Positions 24,140 to 33,397 of a stretch of 64,000 nt of DNA are shown here, piece by piece. Under the pieces are notes generated by a model, which saw only the letters and a program-made list of their open reading frames with translations, was not told where the DNA came from and searched no databases. This DNA is from Streptomyces nigra (GTDB taxonomy: Bacteria > Actinomycetota > Actinomycetes > Streptomycetales > Streptomycetaceae). Location of the stretch: NCBI RefSeq assembly GCF_003074055.1, contig NZ_CP029043.1, forward strand, positions 6,812,501 through 6,876,500, written 5' to 3'. The position numbers and the translations under genes are program-made. Numbering within the stretch: the first letter of the stretch is position 1; each line of letters begins with the position of its first letter.

Positions 24140-25119
24140 GCCCCGTCGACGGCGTCGCGGGGGGTGGCGCCCGCGAGGAAGTCCGTCACATTGCGGACGG
24201 CCGCCAGGGCGATGCGGACCATCGTCTCGCGGGTGACGCCGCCGACGTGCGGGGAGAGCACCACGTTCGGGGCACGGAGCAACCGCAGGGCCGGGGTGGG
24301 CGGTTCGGGGTCGAAGACGTCGATGCCCGCCCCGGCGAGGGCGCCCCGCTCCAGTGCCTCCGCGAGGGCGTCCTGGTCGATCAGGCCGCCCCGCGCCGTG
24401 TTGATCACGAACGCCGACTGCTTCAGCAGTGCGAGACGCCGGGCGTCCAGCAGGTGCCGGGTCTCCTCGCTGAGCGGGGCGTGCAGGGAGACGTAGTCGG
24501 AGATCCGGCACAGCTCGTCCAGCGGCACATGCCGGGCCCCACCCGCCGCGGCCTCCGCCTCGGGCGCGGCCCGCCTGCGGCCGGCGTACACCACGTCCAT
24601 GTCGAACGCGGCGGCGCGCCGGGCGACCTGACGTCCGATCTGGCCGAGGCCCACGATGCCGAGGGTCTTGCCCGACAGCTCGGTGAGCGAGCCCTGGAGG
24701 AGGGGGAGGGCCCACTCGGCCTCCACGAGCGCCAGGTGGCCGGGGACCAGCTGCTTGGCCAGGGCCAGCATCAGGGCGAAGGTCTGCTCGGCGACGTTCT
24801 GCGCCTCGGCGCCGCTGGAGCCGATCGTGCACACCGGGATGCCGCGCTCCCGGGCCGCGGCCACGTCGACGTAGTCGAAGCCGTGGCTGGCGCACTGCAC
24901 CAGCTCCAACTCCGGCGCCGCCGCGAGCTGTTCGGCGGTCACCGGGGCCAGTGCGGTGATGACGACCTGGGCGCGGCGCAGCGCGGCCGGGTCCTCGTCG
25001 GCCGCCTCGACGACGGTGACGTGCGCGTCGCCGGGCAGCAGCGCGGCGAGACCGGCGCCGACGCCCCGGCCGCCGACGTGCGGCGGGACGACGGCGAGGA
25101 CCTCGCGGGCGGCGCTCAT
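24133..25119 (-). CDS. D-isomer-specific 2-hydroxyacid dehydrogenase (NAD-binding)
   Basis: This 328-residue NAD(P)-dependent dehydrogenase interconverts 2-oxo and 2-hydroxy acids. The Rossmann motif GIVGLGQIGRQVARRA is near residue 150, followed by the catalytic Arg-Glu-His group (NTARGGLIDQDAL, DVFDPEP and LSPHVGG). ATG 25119 overlaps the stop of the oxidase gene by four bases (ATGA), so translation is coupled. Its own TAG stop lies in the end of MITE-like element A, so the true C-terminus may have been reset by the insertion. With the oxidase it forms a hydroxyacid-metabolism operon; the substrate is unknown. Confidence 0.9.
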   Translation of the reverse strand: MSAAREVLAVVPPHVGGRGVGAGLAALLPGDAHVTVVEAADEDPAALRRAQVVITALAPVTAEQLAAAPELELVQCASHGFDYVDVAAARERGIPVCTIGSSGAEAQNVAEQTFALMLALAKQLVPGHLALVEAEWALPLLQGSLTELSGKTLGIVGLGQIGRQVARRAAAFDMDVVYAGRRRAAPEAEAAAGGARHVPLDELCRISDYVSLHAPLSEETRHLLDARRLALLKQSAFVINTARGGLIDQDALAEALERGALAGAGIDVFDPEPPTPALRLLRAPNVVLSPHVGGVTRETMVRIALAAVRNVTDFLAGATPRDAVDGAP

Positions 25120-26285
25120 ACGGCGCTCTCCACGAGGTCGCCGGGGCCGACCGTGCCGGGGCCGGCGTGCCCGGACAGGGCGAGGGTGAGGTCGAGTTCG
25201 GCGAGCAGACAGCGGATGACGTGCTCGACGCCCGCCTGTCCGTCGAGGCCGAGCCCGTACGCGTACGGCCGTCCGACGAGGACCGCCCGCGCGCCGAGGG
25301 CGAGGGCCTTGAAGATGTCGTCGCCGGTGCGCACGCCGCTGTCGAACAGCACCGTCAGCCGGTCACCGACCGCCTCGACGACACCGGGCAGGGCGTCCGC
25401 CGCGCCGATGGAGCCGGCGACCTGCCGTCCACCGTGGTTGGAGACGATGACCCCGTCCATCCCGGCGTCGGCGGCCGCCCGGGCGTCGTCCGGGTGCAGG
25501 ATGCCCTTCAGGACGATCGGGCCGTCCCAGTTCTCCCGCAGGAACGCCAGGTCGGGCCAGGTCTTCGCGGGGTCGGAGAACATGCCGACGAAACGCATGA
25601 CGGCGGCGTTCGGGTCCTCGTGCACGGGTTTGGCCAGACCGGCCTGGAAGGCGGGGTCGGAGAAGTAGTTGGCCGTGCCGACGCCGTGCAGGAACGGCAG
25701 ATACGCCTGGTCGAGATCGCGGGGCCGCCAGGCGAGCATCGGGGTGTCCAGGGTGACGACGAGCGCGGTGTACCCGGCGGCCTTGGCGCGGCTCAGGAAA
25801 CTGCGCGCCACCTCCGGGTCCTTCGGCCAGTACAGCTGGAACCAGCGTTCGGCGTCGCCCATCGCCTCCGCCACCTGCTCCAGCGGGGTGCTGGACGCGG
25901 AGGACAGGATGAAGGGCACACCCCGCGCGGCGGCGGCCCGGGCGGCGGCGCTCTCGGCGTCCGGGTGCATGATCGACAGCACGCCGATCGGGGCCAGCGC
26001 CAGCGGGGCGGGCAGGGTGCGGCCCAGCACCTCCACGGACAGGTCGCGTTCGTGCACGTCGCGCAGCATGCGGGGGACGATCCGGCGGCGGTCCAGGGCC
26101 GCCCGGTTGGCGCGCGCGGTGCTGCCGGCGCCGGCGCTGCCCGCCACATAGCCCACGGGGCCGGGGCCGAGGCGCTGTTCGGTGAGCTCCTCCAGCCGGG
26201 TGAGATCGGTGGGCAGCCGGGGCACCGCCCCTGACATGCCGTTGAGATAGATCTCGTACTGGAAGTCGGCCCAGTGTCCGCCCAT
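25116..26285 (-). CDS. FMN-dependent alpha-hydroxy-acid oxidizing enzyme (lactate 2-monooxygenase-like)
   Basis: This 389-residue FMN TIM-barrel enzyme is of the lactate oxidase, monooxygenase and glycolate oxidase family. Key parts are FMN-binding LALAPIGVLSIMHPDAE, the substrate/FMN strand FILSSASSTPLEQVAEA, QLYWPKD, the Lys of VLKGIL, and the catalytic SNHGGRQ with the active-site His and Arg. The C-terminal phosphate loop is DSGVRTGDDIFKALALGA. I chose ATG 26285 (MGGHWADFQYEIYL) to match the family N-terminus; a longer frame to 26420 has no codon bias. It is the first gene of a two-gene operon, with a 12-base palindrome 47 bases before the start. Confidence 0.9.
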   Translation of the reverse strand: MGGHWADFQYEIYLNGMSGAVPRLPTDLTRLEELTEQRLGPGPVGYVAGSAGAGSTARANRAALDRRRIVPRMLRDVHERDLSVEVLGRTLPAPLALAPIGVLSIMHPDAESAAARAAAARGVPFILSSASSTPLEQVAEAMGDAERWFQLYWPKDPEVARSFLSRAKAAGYTALVVTLDTPMLAWRPRDLDQAYLPFLHGVGTANYFSDPAFQAGLAKPVHEDPNAAVMRFVGMFSDPAKTWPDLAFLRENWDGPIVLKGILHPDDARAAADAGMDGVIVSNHGGRQVAGSIGAADALPGVVEAVGDRLTVLFDSGVRTGDDIFKALALGARAVLVGRPYAYGLGLDGQAGVEHVIRCLLAELDLTLALSGHAGPGTVGPGDLVESAV

Positions 26286-26332
26286 GCCTTCGACCCGCCT
26301 CTCGTCGCTGAGACCGCGCTGCAGGCAGACCA

Positions 26333-26344
26333 TACCGGCCGGTA
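26333..26344. promoter_or_regulatory. 12-base perfect palindrome upstream of the oxidase operon
   Basis: TACCGGCCGGTA lies 47 bases before the oxidase start. It could be an operator for a repressor such as a GntR-type protein, but GC-rich palindromes arise by chance. The rest of the 26345-26691 gap is AT-richer, with GTTCC-N6-GGAAC at 26510-26525, and probably holds promoters for both divergent genes. Confidence 0.3.
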
Positions 26345-26691
26345 GGGCAGCGGGGGAGCGGGGGGCGCGGACCGGCGCGCGGGGTCGTATCGCGTCCACG
26401 GCGCCCCTCCGGTCCTCCACCGGAGGCCCCCAACCGGAATGTTTCAGGCCTATTAATGACCCTCCGGTAATCGGCCATCAGGGGACTTCGACCGATCAGG
26501 AATGGCCACGTTCCGGCATTGGAACGTTCGAACACCGTTACTTCACGCCACTGATTCAATACGCAAGGTTACTGAAACCCGTGGTGTCGATGTGAGTTTC
26601 GGCGGCGGACTCGGCAGACTCCCGCTCGTCGTTCCGGCACCGATCGCGCCGGAGCCGGCACACCCTCGAACCAAGCGGAAGGATGCACACA

Positions 26692-27126
26692 ATGCGGAAC
26701 ACCGCGCGCTGGGCAGCGACCCTCGCTCTGACGGCCACCGCCGTCTGCGGACCCCTCACCGGGTCCGCGCTGGCCGCCCCCGACGCCGCCCCCGCCTCGC
26801 TCTACGCCCCCTCGGCCCTGGTGCTGACGCTCGCTCACGGAGACACCGCCGCCCTCGCCTCCCCGGCGCGCGCGGTCACCCTGAGCTGCGCCCCGACCGC
26901 CTCCGGGACCCATCCCGCCCCGGCGGCGGCCTGTGCCGAACTGCGGGGCCTCAACGGGGACTTCGACTCCCTGAGGGCGAGCGAAGGGGTGATGTGCACC
27001 AAGCAGTACGACCCCGTCGTCGTCACCGTGGACGGGGTCTGGCAGGGCAAGCGCGTCTCCTACGAGCGGACGTTCGCCAACGAATGCGTGAAGGGGTCCT
27101 ACGGGACGAGCCTCTTCGCGTTCTGA
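26692..27126 (+). CDS. Subtilisin inhibitor (SSI family), Lys at P1
   Basis: This 144-residue secreted inhibitor of serine proteases has a signal peptide to about residue 28 (GSALA). The mature protein carries the SSI blocks SLYAPSALVLT, AVTLSCAPTASGTHPA and VVVTVDGVWQGKRVSYERTFANEC. Cysteines 66, 81, 102 and 132 have the spacing of SSI's two disulfides. Residue 104 takes the place of reactive Met73 of classical SSI and is Lys (MCTKQYDP), which predicts trypsin-like target proteases rather than subtilisin only. ATG 26692 has GGAAGG nine bases before it. SSI proteins act as dimers outside the cell and often restrain the organism's own proteases. Confidence 0.93.
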   Translation: MRNTARWAATLALTATAVCGPLTGSALAAPDAAPASLYAPSALVLTLAHGDTAALASPARAVTLSCAPTASGTHPAPAAACAELRGLNGDFDSLRASEGVMCTKQYDPVVVTVDGVWQGKRVSYERTFANECVKGSYGTSLFAF

Positions 27127-27268
27127 GACCGGGGTAGCACCCGAGGACCCCGTGCAGTGCGGTCCGGGCTCGCGGATGGGGAGTGCGAGCACGGCCGAGG
27201 GGTTCGGTGCGACCTCGTACAGGGTGCCGGCCGGGCGGAGTGGGGCCGCCCGACCGGCACCCGGGCGT

Positions 27269-28282
27269 TCACCTCGTCATGGGTGCGGCCGCGATGCGCA
27301 GCGGCGTCGGCCGGTCCGCCGCGGGCTCCGGGTCCCGGCCGGTGACATCCGTCCACCAGGACGGGCCGTCCTCGATATGGCGCAGCATGATCCCCTCCCG
27401 GATCGCCCAGGGGCAGATCGTCACCACCTCCAGACCCGTCAGCTTCATCGCGGTGTGCGCGAGCACAGCGCCCGCCAGGCTCTGGTCCGCCCGCGGCGCC
27501 GAGATGCCCGGCAGCTGGGCCCGCTCGGCGGCGGTCAGCGTCGACAGCCGGCGCACCGCCTCCCGCAGGTCCTCCCGCGCCATCCGCCGCTCCACGAACG
27601 GGCCGTGCCGGCCCGGGGGCGCCCCGCACAACCTGCCAAGCTGCTGGAACGTACGCGAGGTCGCGGCGGCCGTGTGCGGACCCTCCCAGCGGATGCGGGC
27701 CGCCACGTCACGCAGCTGATGGCGGACCGAGCGGCGCAGATCCCGCACCCGGCGCGGATCCGGCAGGCCCTCGCCGACCAGGTACTCATGGGTCAGCCGG
27801 GCCGCGCCCAGCGGCAGCGACGCCACGAAGTCGGGCAGCCGGCCCCGGCCGAACGCCACCTCCAGGGACCCGCCCCCGATGTCCAGCAGGGCGAGCGGGC
27901 CCGAGCGCCAGCCCATCCAGCGCCGCGCCGCGAGGAACGTCAGCTCCGCCTCCAGCTCGCCCGGCAGCGTGCACAGCCGTACCCCGGTCCGCCGGCGCAC
28001 GGCGGCCAGCACCTCGGCGCGGTTGGGCGCCGACCGCACCACCGCGGTCGCGAACGCCAGCGGTACCTCGGCCCTCCACTTGTCGGCGGTGCGGCTCGCG
28101 GCGTCGACGGCGTGGACGAGCCGCTCCACCGCCTCCTCCGGGACCGGATCGCCCGGCCGGACCAGCTCCGACAGCCGCAGCCGCCACTTCTCCGTGTGCA
28201 CGGGCAGCGGCGCGCCGTCCTGGGCGTCGGCCACCACCAGGCGGACCGTCTTCGATCCCACATCCACGACGCTGATACGCAT
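27269..28282 (-). CDS. Exopolyphosphatase/guanosine pentaphosphatase family protein (Ppx/GppA)
   Basis: This 337-residue ASKHA-fold phosphatase hydrolyses inorganic polyphosphate or pppGpp. The N-terminal VVDVGSKTVRLVVADAQ is the phosphate-1 loop. The mid-protein segment GPLALLDIGGGSLEVAFGRG is the phosphate-2 motif typical of Ppx/GppA. It lacks the long C-terminal extension of enterobacterial Ppx, as other actinobacterial Ppx proteins do. ATG 28282 is a sound start. It lies downstream of the bacteriocin-export operon with a 71-base gap; no functional link is evident. A role in stress or antibiotic timing is known for Ppx in Streptomyces. Confidence 0.92.
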   Translation of the reverse strand: MRISVVDVGSKTVRLVVADAQDGAPLPVHTEKWRLRLSELVRPGDPVPEEAVERLVHAVDAASRTADKWRAEVPLAFATAVVRSAPNRAEVLAAVRRRTGVRLCTLPGELEAELTFLAARRWMGWRSGPLALLDIGGGSLEVAFGRGRLPDFVASLPLGAARLTHEYLVGEGLPDPRRVRDLRRSVRHQLRDVAARIRWEGPHTAAATSRTFQQLGRLCGAPPGRHGPFVERRMAREDLREAVRRLSTLTAAERAQLPGISAPRADQSLAGAVLAHTAMKLTGLEVVTICPWAIREGIMLRHIEDGPSWWTDVTGRDPEPAADRPTPLRIAAAPMTR

Positions 28283-28353
28283 GGGTCGGCAAGTACCCCC
28301 ATACCGTGATCGTCACCGGGCCGGGAGCGATTCCCCGCCACCGGCACCGTCCT

Positions 28354-31170
28354 TCAGGCCATCTGGCGCCGCACCAGTTCGTGCAGCCGCCCACCCGTGT
28401 CCGCGAGGAGCTGCGCCGGCGGTCCCTGCTGGGCGACCTTGCCGTCCTCCATCACGATGACCCGGTCCGCGTCCAGCACCGTGGACAGACGGTGCGCGAT
28501 CACGACACGCGTGGCGTTCAGCGCCCGGGTCGACTCGATGACCGTGCGCTGCGTCTCGTTGTCCAGGGCGCTGGTCGCCTCGTCGAAGAACAGGATGCGA
28601 GGCCGCCGGATCAGCGCCTGCGCGATCATCAGCCGCTGGCGCTGGCCGCCGGAGACGGCACCGCTGCCCGACACGATGGTGTGCAGGCCCATCGGCATCC
28701 GCCGGATGTCGTCGGCGAGCCCCGCCATCTCGGCCGCCGCCATCGCCTCCTCCGGCGTGTACGGCTCGGTGCCGCAGATGACGTCCAGGATGGACCCGGT
28801 GAACGGCTGGGCGTGCTGCAGCACCACCCCGCACTGCCGGCGCACCGCCGACTGGTCGAGCGCCGACAGGTCCTGCCCGTCGTACAGCACACTGCCCGAC
28901 ACCGGCTTGTCGAAGCCGATCAGCAGCCTCAGCAGCGTCGACTTGCCGCAGCCGCTGGGGCCGACGATCGCGACGAACTCGCCCGGCCGGATCTCGAACG
29001 ACACGTCGTCCAGGACCAGCGGGCCGTCGTCCGAGTACCGGAAGGACAGCCGGCGCGCCTCGATCGCACCGGTCAGCGGGCCAGGGCGGGTGCTGCCCGA
29101 CCGTACCTCCGGGGCTGCCCGCAGCACCGGCTCGATCTCCTGGAACAGCGGCAGCGCCGACACCGCCGACACGAACGCGCCGGTCAGCTGGGTCACCGAG
29201 GTCAGCAGCATCGTCACCGACGTACTGAAGGTGAGGAACGCCGCCGCCGACATCGACCCGCGCGCCGGACCGGCCAGCAGCATGAACATCAGCAGCGTGC
29301 ACAGCGGCAGGTACACCGCGCCCAGCACCGCCGTCAGGTTCTTGATCCGGCCCACCCGCTGCTGGAGCTCCCGGCTGCGCGCGAACTCCTCCGCCCACGC
29401 CGCGTACGCGTAGTTCTCCGCCGCCGCGACCCGCAGCTTCGGCAGTCCGCGCAGCGTCTGGAACGCCTGGTTGTTCAGCTTGTTGCTCAGCACCACGAGC
29501 CGGCGCTGCCAGCGCACCTGCCACAGCCCGAGCCCGAGGAACACCGCCGCGATGACCACGAGCATGCCGATCGCGGCCATGGCCATCGGCACGCTGTACC
29601 AGAACAGCAGCGCCAGATTCATCGCGCCGACCGTCACCGACTGCGCCACGACCGGCCCGACCCCGGCGAGCAGCCGGCGGATCGCGCTGATCCCCATCGC
29701 CTGGCTGGCCAGCTCACCCGTGGAGCGCTCGGTGAAGAACTTCGTGGGGAGCCGCAGCAGCCGGTCCCACAGCGCCGGCTGGAGGATCGCCTCGATCCGG
29801 CCCTCCAGCCGCAGGATCGTCAGGTTCTGCAGCAGCATGAACGCCGCCGCCACCACCCCGCTGATCATCACGGCCAGACACACCTGCACGATCAGCCCGG
29901 TCTGCGCCTTCGGCACGAACTCGCCGAGCACCTTGCCGGTCGCCACCGGCACCAGCGCGCCGATCGCGACCGTCACCAGCCCGCTGAGCAGCAGCCGTAC
30001 CAGGTCGCCGCCCGTGCCGCGCATGCTGAACCGCAGCAGCCGCAGCGGGCCGAGCGGACGGTCGGGCAGCGGCCGGTAGAACATCACCGCGCGCGGCTCG
30101 AACTCCTCCGCGTTGGCCTTCTCGACCGGGGTCTCCCGGCCCGTCGCCGGATGCACCGCGACATAGCCGCCGCGCCGCCACAGCAGCGCCACCGGCGCAC
30201 CGGACAGGGCGCGATGGCCGACGAGCGGACCGATGTCGTCCCGCCACCACCGCCCCTCCAGACGGATGGACCGGGTCCGCACCCGGGAGGCGAGGGCGAC
30301 GCGTTCGACCGGGTCGAGCCGGTCGCTCTCGGTGCCGCCCTGCGCCGGCTCGGACAGGGTGATCCCGGCCGCCTCGGCGACGATCTTGCAGGCCGCGTAC
30401 CCGGCGTCCGCGTCGGCGGCCGTCGTGCGCTTGCCGCCCCGCTTGCCGATGGACGCCAGCAGCGTCTGGTCGGCCTGCGCGCGGACCGCCTCACCGGCCT
30501 TGATCCCCGCGGCCGTACGCGTCTCGTGCGTGCGCTCCAGCTGCTCGATCCACCGGTCCAGCGTGGTCAGCAGGCGGTACTGCTGGTCCACCATCGACTG
30601 CCAGACCGCCGGGTCCATCAGCAGGTCGGCGGCCGCCTCGGCGCCGTACAGCGAGCCGTACTGGACGCTGCCCGGCGGGACCTGCATCCAGAAGACGTCG
30701 TCGTCCGTCACCTCGGCCGCCCGTTCCGTGGCCATCGGCGCCTGGAACAGGATGGACAGGCTGCGGCCGACGCCCAGCGCGAGCGCGTACTCCAGCGGGC
30801 TGGTCTGCGGCGGGACGTACTGCGGGTTGCCGTACTCGTCGTACGACCAGGTCTGGGTGTGCGCGGGCTGGTACAGCTCGCGCAGCCCGATGCGGTGCAC
30901 CACGCAGTCGCGCAACGGCCGCGCCACCAGCGTGTGCTGGGGTCCCGCGACCGGGCCCAGCAGCAGCGAACCCGCCTCCAGCCGGCCCAGATGGTGCCAG
31001 TGGCCCTGCTCGCCGGCGTCCACCGCGAACAGGTCCACCGCGCCGGACGCCACCAGCCACAGCACCTGCGGACCCTCCAGGTCCAGGCGGTTGAAGCCCG
31101 CGCAGTCCAGGGCCGAGCCCAGCTGCCCGAGCGCGTCGAGGACGAGGTCCCCCTCGTTCACGGCCGTCAT
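28354..31170 (-). CDS. NHLP-type bacteriocin export ABC transporter, permease/ATPase subunit
   Basis: This 938-residue protein is the second ABC subunit of NHLP/NHLM-type peptide exporters. The N-terminal ~120 residues resemble a cyclic-nucleotide-binding-like fold (QVLWLVASGAVDLFAVDAGE...GSLLLGPVAG). A linker region follows, then an ABC type-1 membrane domain with about six helices (~residues 390-660) and a C-terminal ATPase with Walker A GPSGCGKST, signature VSGGQRQR and Walker B RILFFDEATSALD. It starts one base after the stop of the peptidase-ABC gene in the same operon. It should work with that protein and HlyD to move the double-glycine peptide out of the cell. Confidence 0.93.
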   Translation of the reverse strand: MTAVNEGDLVLDALGQLGSALDCAGFNRLDLEGPQVLWLVASGAVDLFAVDAGEQGHWHHLGRLEAGSLLLGPVAGPQHTLVARPLRDCVVHRIGLRELYQPAHTQTWSYDEYGNPQYVPPQTSPLEYALALGVGRSLSILFQAPMATERAAEVTDDDVFWMQVPPGSVQYGSLYGAEAAADLLMDPAVWQSMVDQQYRLLTTLDRWIEQLERTHETRTAAGIKAGEAVRAQADQTLLASIGKRGGKRTTAADADAGYAACKIVAEAAGITLSEPAQGGTESDRLDPVERVALASRVRTRSIRLEGRWWRDDIGPLVGHRALSGAPVALLWRRGGYVAVHPATGRETPVEKANAEEFEPRAVMFYRPLPDRPLGPLRLLRFSMRGTGGDLVRLLLSGLVTVAIGALVPVATGKVLGEFVPKAQTGLIVQVCLAVMISGVVAAAFMLLQNLTILRLEGRIEAILQPALWDRLLRLPTKFFTERSTGELASQAMGISAIRRLLAGVGPVVAQSVTVGAMNLALLFWYSVPMAMAAIGMLVVIAAVFLGLGLWQVRWQRRLVVLSNKLNNQAFQTLRGLPKLRVAAAENYAYAAWAEEFARSRELQQRVGRIKNLTAVLGAVYLPLCTLLMFMLLAGPARGSMSAAAFLTFSTSVTMLLTSVTQLTGAFVSAVSALPLFQEIEPVLRAAPEVRSGSTRPGPLTGAIEARRLSFRYSDDGPLVLDDVSFEIRPGEFVAIVGPSGCGKSTLLRLLIGFDKPVSGSVLYDGQDLSALDQSAVRRQCGVVLQHAQPFTGSILDVICGTEPYTPEEAMAAAEMAGLADDIRRMPMGLHTIVSGSGAVSGGQRQRLMIAQALIRRPRILFFDEATSALDNETQRTVIESTRALNATRVVIAHRLSTVLDADRVIVMEDGKVAQQGPPAQLLADTGGRLHELVRRQMA

Positions 31171-31171
31171 C

Positions 31172-33397
31172 TCACCGCTCCTTGACCAGGGCCGCGTAGG
31201 CGCCGCCGAGCGCCACCAGCTCCTCGTGCCGTCCGCGTTCGACGATCGTGCCGTGCTGGAGCACCACGATCTCGTCGCTGTCGCGGACCGTGCTCAGCCG
31301 GTGCGCGATCACCACACAGGCGCAACCGCGCCGGCGCAGATTGTCCATCACGACCAGCTCGGTCTCGGCGTCGAGCGCGCTGGTCACCTCGTCGAGCACC
31401 AGGATGCTGGGGCGGCGCACCAGCGCCCGCGCGATCTCCAGCCGCTGGCGCTGCCCGCCGGAGAAGTTCCGGCCGTCCTGCTCGACCCGGCTGCGGATAC
31501 CGCCGGGGCGGCGCATCACCACGTCGTACAGGGCCGCGTCGCGCAGCGCCTCCTCCACCGCCTCGTCCGGGACGGACGGGTCCCACAGGGCCACGTTGTC
31601 CCGGACCGTGCCCTCGAACAGGAACACCTCCTGGTCGACGAAGGAGACGGAGGCGGCGAGCGCCCCGCGCGGGATGTCCTCGATCCGCCGGCCGTCGATC
31701 CGGATGACGCCCTCCCAGGGGGCGTACAGACCCGAGATCAGCCGGGACACGGTCGACTTGCCGCTGCCCGAGCCGCCGACCAGCGCCACCTGCCGGCCCG
31801 GTCCGACGGTCAGGTCGAAGCCGCTCAGCAGCGGCTTGTCCAGCGGGCTGTAGCCGAAGGTGATGTTCTCCAGCTCCACATGCCCGTGCAGCCGGCGGGT
31901 GGACTCGCCCGCGCCGGGGCGGCCGTAGAGCGGGTCCGCCTCGAAGTTCTCCACGTCCTTCAGCCGGGCCACGTCCGCCGCGAAGTCCTGGATGCGGCCC
32001 GCGACGCCGTTGAGCCGGGTGATCGGGGCGGTGAACCGGGTCACCAGGGCCTGGAAGGCGACCAGCAGACCGACGGAGATGCCCCCCTCGATCGCGCGCA
32101 TGCCGCCGATCCACAGGATCAGGGCGCTGTTGAGCGTGGCGAGGGTGGGGGCGACCACGCCGAGCCAGGCGCTGGGCACGCCGAGGCGCTGCTGCTCCTC
32201 CAGCGTGGTCGCGTGCTGCCCGGCCCACTTGCGGAAGTAGCCGTCCTCACCGCCGGTCGCCTTCATCGTCTCGATCAGCTGCAGACCCGTGTAGGCGGTG
32301 TTGGTCAGCCGCGCGCTGTCCGCGCGCAACTTCGCCGTACGGGTCGCCCGCAGCCGGATCACCACCCGCATCGCGACGATGTTCAGCAGGGCGACACCGA
32401 TGCCGACGAACGTCAGCTGCGGGTCGTAGGTGTAGAGGAGAACCGCGTAGAGGACGACGACGACCGCGTCCACACCGGCCGCCGCGAGGTCGCGGGCCAG
32501 CGTCTCGGCGACCGCGTCGTTCGACTGGAGCCGCTGCACCAGGTCGGCCGGGCTGCGCTGGGAGAAGAACGTCACCGGCAGCCGCAGCAGATGGCGCAGG
32601 AAGCGGGCGCTGGACAGAGTGGAGGAGATGATCCGGCCGCGCAGCAGATTCGCCTGCTGCAGCCAGGTCAGCACCACGGTCAGCGCGACACAGGTCCCCA
32701 TGGCCGCGAACAGCGTGCCCAGCAGGGAGGTCTGGCCCCCGATCAGGAACATGTCGATGTAGGTGCGGCTCAGCGCCGGCACCGCCGCGCCGACCGCCAC
32801 CAGCAGCAGGCTCGCGAGGACGGCCGCGGGCATCGTGCCCGCGGTGCCGCGCAGCCGGGCGGGCATCGCGCCGAGCACACCCGGCTTGCGTCCGCCCCGG
32901 GTGAAGCCCTCGCCGGGTTCCATGACGAGGACGACCCCGGTGAAGCTGCCGTCGAAGTCCTCCATGGGCACGAAACGGCGGCCCTTGGCGGGGTCGTTGA
33001 CGTACACGCCCCGGCGGCCGAAGCGGCGGCCCATGCCGTCGAAGACGACGTAGTGGTTGAACTCCCAGAACAGGATGGCCGGCGCCTTCACCTCGGCGAG
33101 GGCGGCCGTGTCCATCTGCATGCCCTTGGCGGTCAGGCCGTAGCCGCGGGCCGCCTTCAGCAGATTGCTGGCGCGCGAGCCGTCCCGGGAGACACCGCAC
33201 GCGATCCGCAGCTCCTCCAGCGGGACGTGCCGGCCGTAGTGGCCGAGCACCATCGCGAGGGAGGCGGCGCCGCACTCGACGGCCTCCATCTGGAGCACGG
33301 TGGGGGTGCGGACGGTCTTCGCCCGGCCCTTGGGCACGGGACGCTTCGGGGGTGCGGCGGCGCGGCGTCGGCCGCGCGTCTGCTGTGGGGTGCTCAT
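31172..33397 (-). CDS. NHLP-type bacteriocin export ABC transporter with C39 peptidase domain
   Basis: This 741-residue peptidase-containing ABC transporter (PCAT) cuts the leader at Gly-Gly and exports the mature peptide. The C39 peptidase lies at ~residues 30-170, with catalytic Cys42 (MEAVECGAASLAMVLGHYG), then His (FNHYVVFDGMG) and Asp (VYVNDPAKG). A six-helix membrane domain is followed by the ATPase, with Walker A GGSGSGKST, signature FSGGQRQR and Walker B ILVLDEVTSALD. ATG 33397 overlaps the stop of the HlyD gene by four bases, so expression is coupled. It is the expected processing enzyme for the precursor at 34388-34603. Confidence 0.94.
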   Translation of the reverse strand: MSTPQQTRGRRRAAAPPKRPVPKGRAKTVRTPTVLQMEAVECGAASLAMVLGHYGRHVPLEELRIACGVSRDGSRASNLLKAARGYGLTAKGMQMDTAALAEVKAPAILFWEFNHYVVFDGMGRRFGRRGVYVNDPAKGRRFVPMEDFDGSFTGVVLVMEPGEGFTRGGRKPGVLGAMPARLRGTAGTMPAAVLASLLLVAVGAAVPALSRTYIDMFLIGGQTSLLGTLFAAMGTCVALTVVLTWLQQANLLRGRIISSTLSSARFLRHLLRLPVTFFSQRSPADLVQRLQSNDAVAETLARDLAAAGVDAVVVVLYAVLLYTYDPQLTFVGIGVALLNIVAMRVVIRLRATRTAKLRADSARLTNTAYTGLQLIETMKATGGEDGYFRKWAGQHATTLEEQQRLGVPSAWLGVVAPTLATLNSALILWIGGMRAIEGGISVGLLVAFQALVTRFTAPITRLNGVAGRIQDFAADVARLKDVENFEADPLYGRPGAGESTRRLHGHVELENITFGYSPLDKPLLSGFDLTVGPGRQVALVGGSGSGKSTVSRLISGLYAPWEGVIRIDGRRIEDIPRGALAASVSFVDQEVFLFEGTVRDNVALWDPSVPDEAVEEALRDAALYDVVMRRPGGIRSRVEQDGRNFSGGQRQRLEIARALVRRPSILVLDEVTSALDAETELVVMDNLRRRGCACVVIAHRLSTVRDSDEIVVLQHGTIVERGRHEELVALGGAYAALVKER

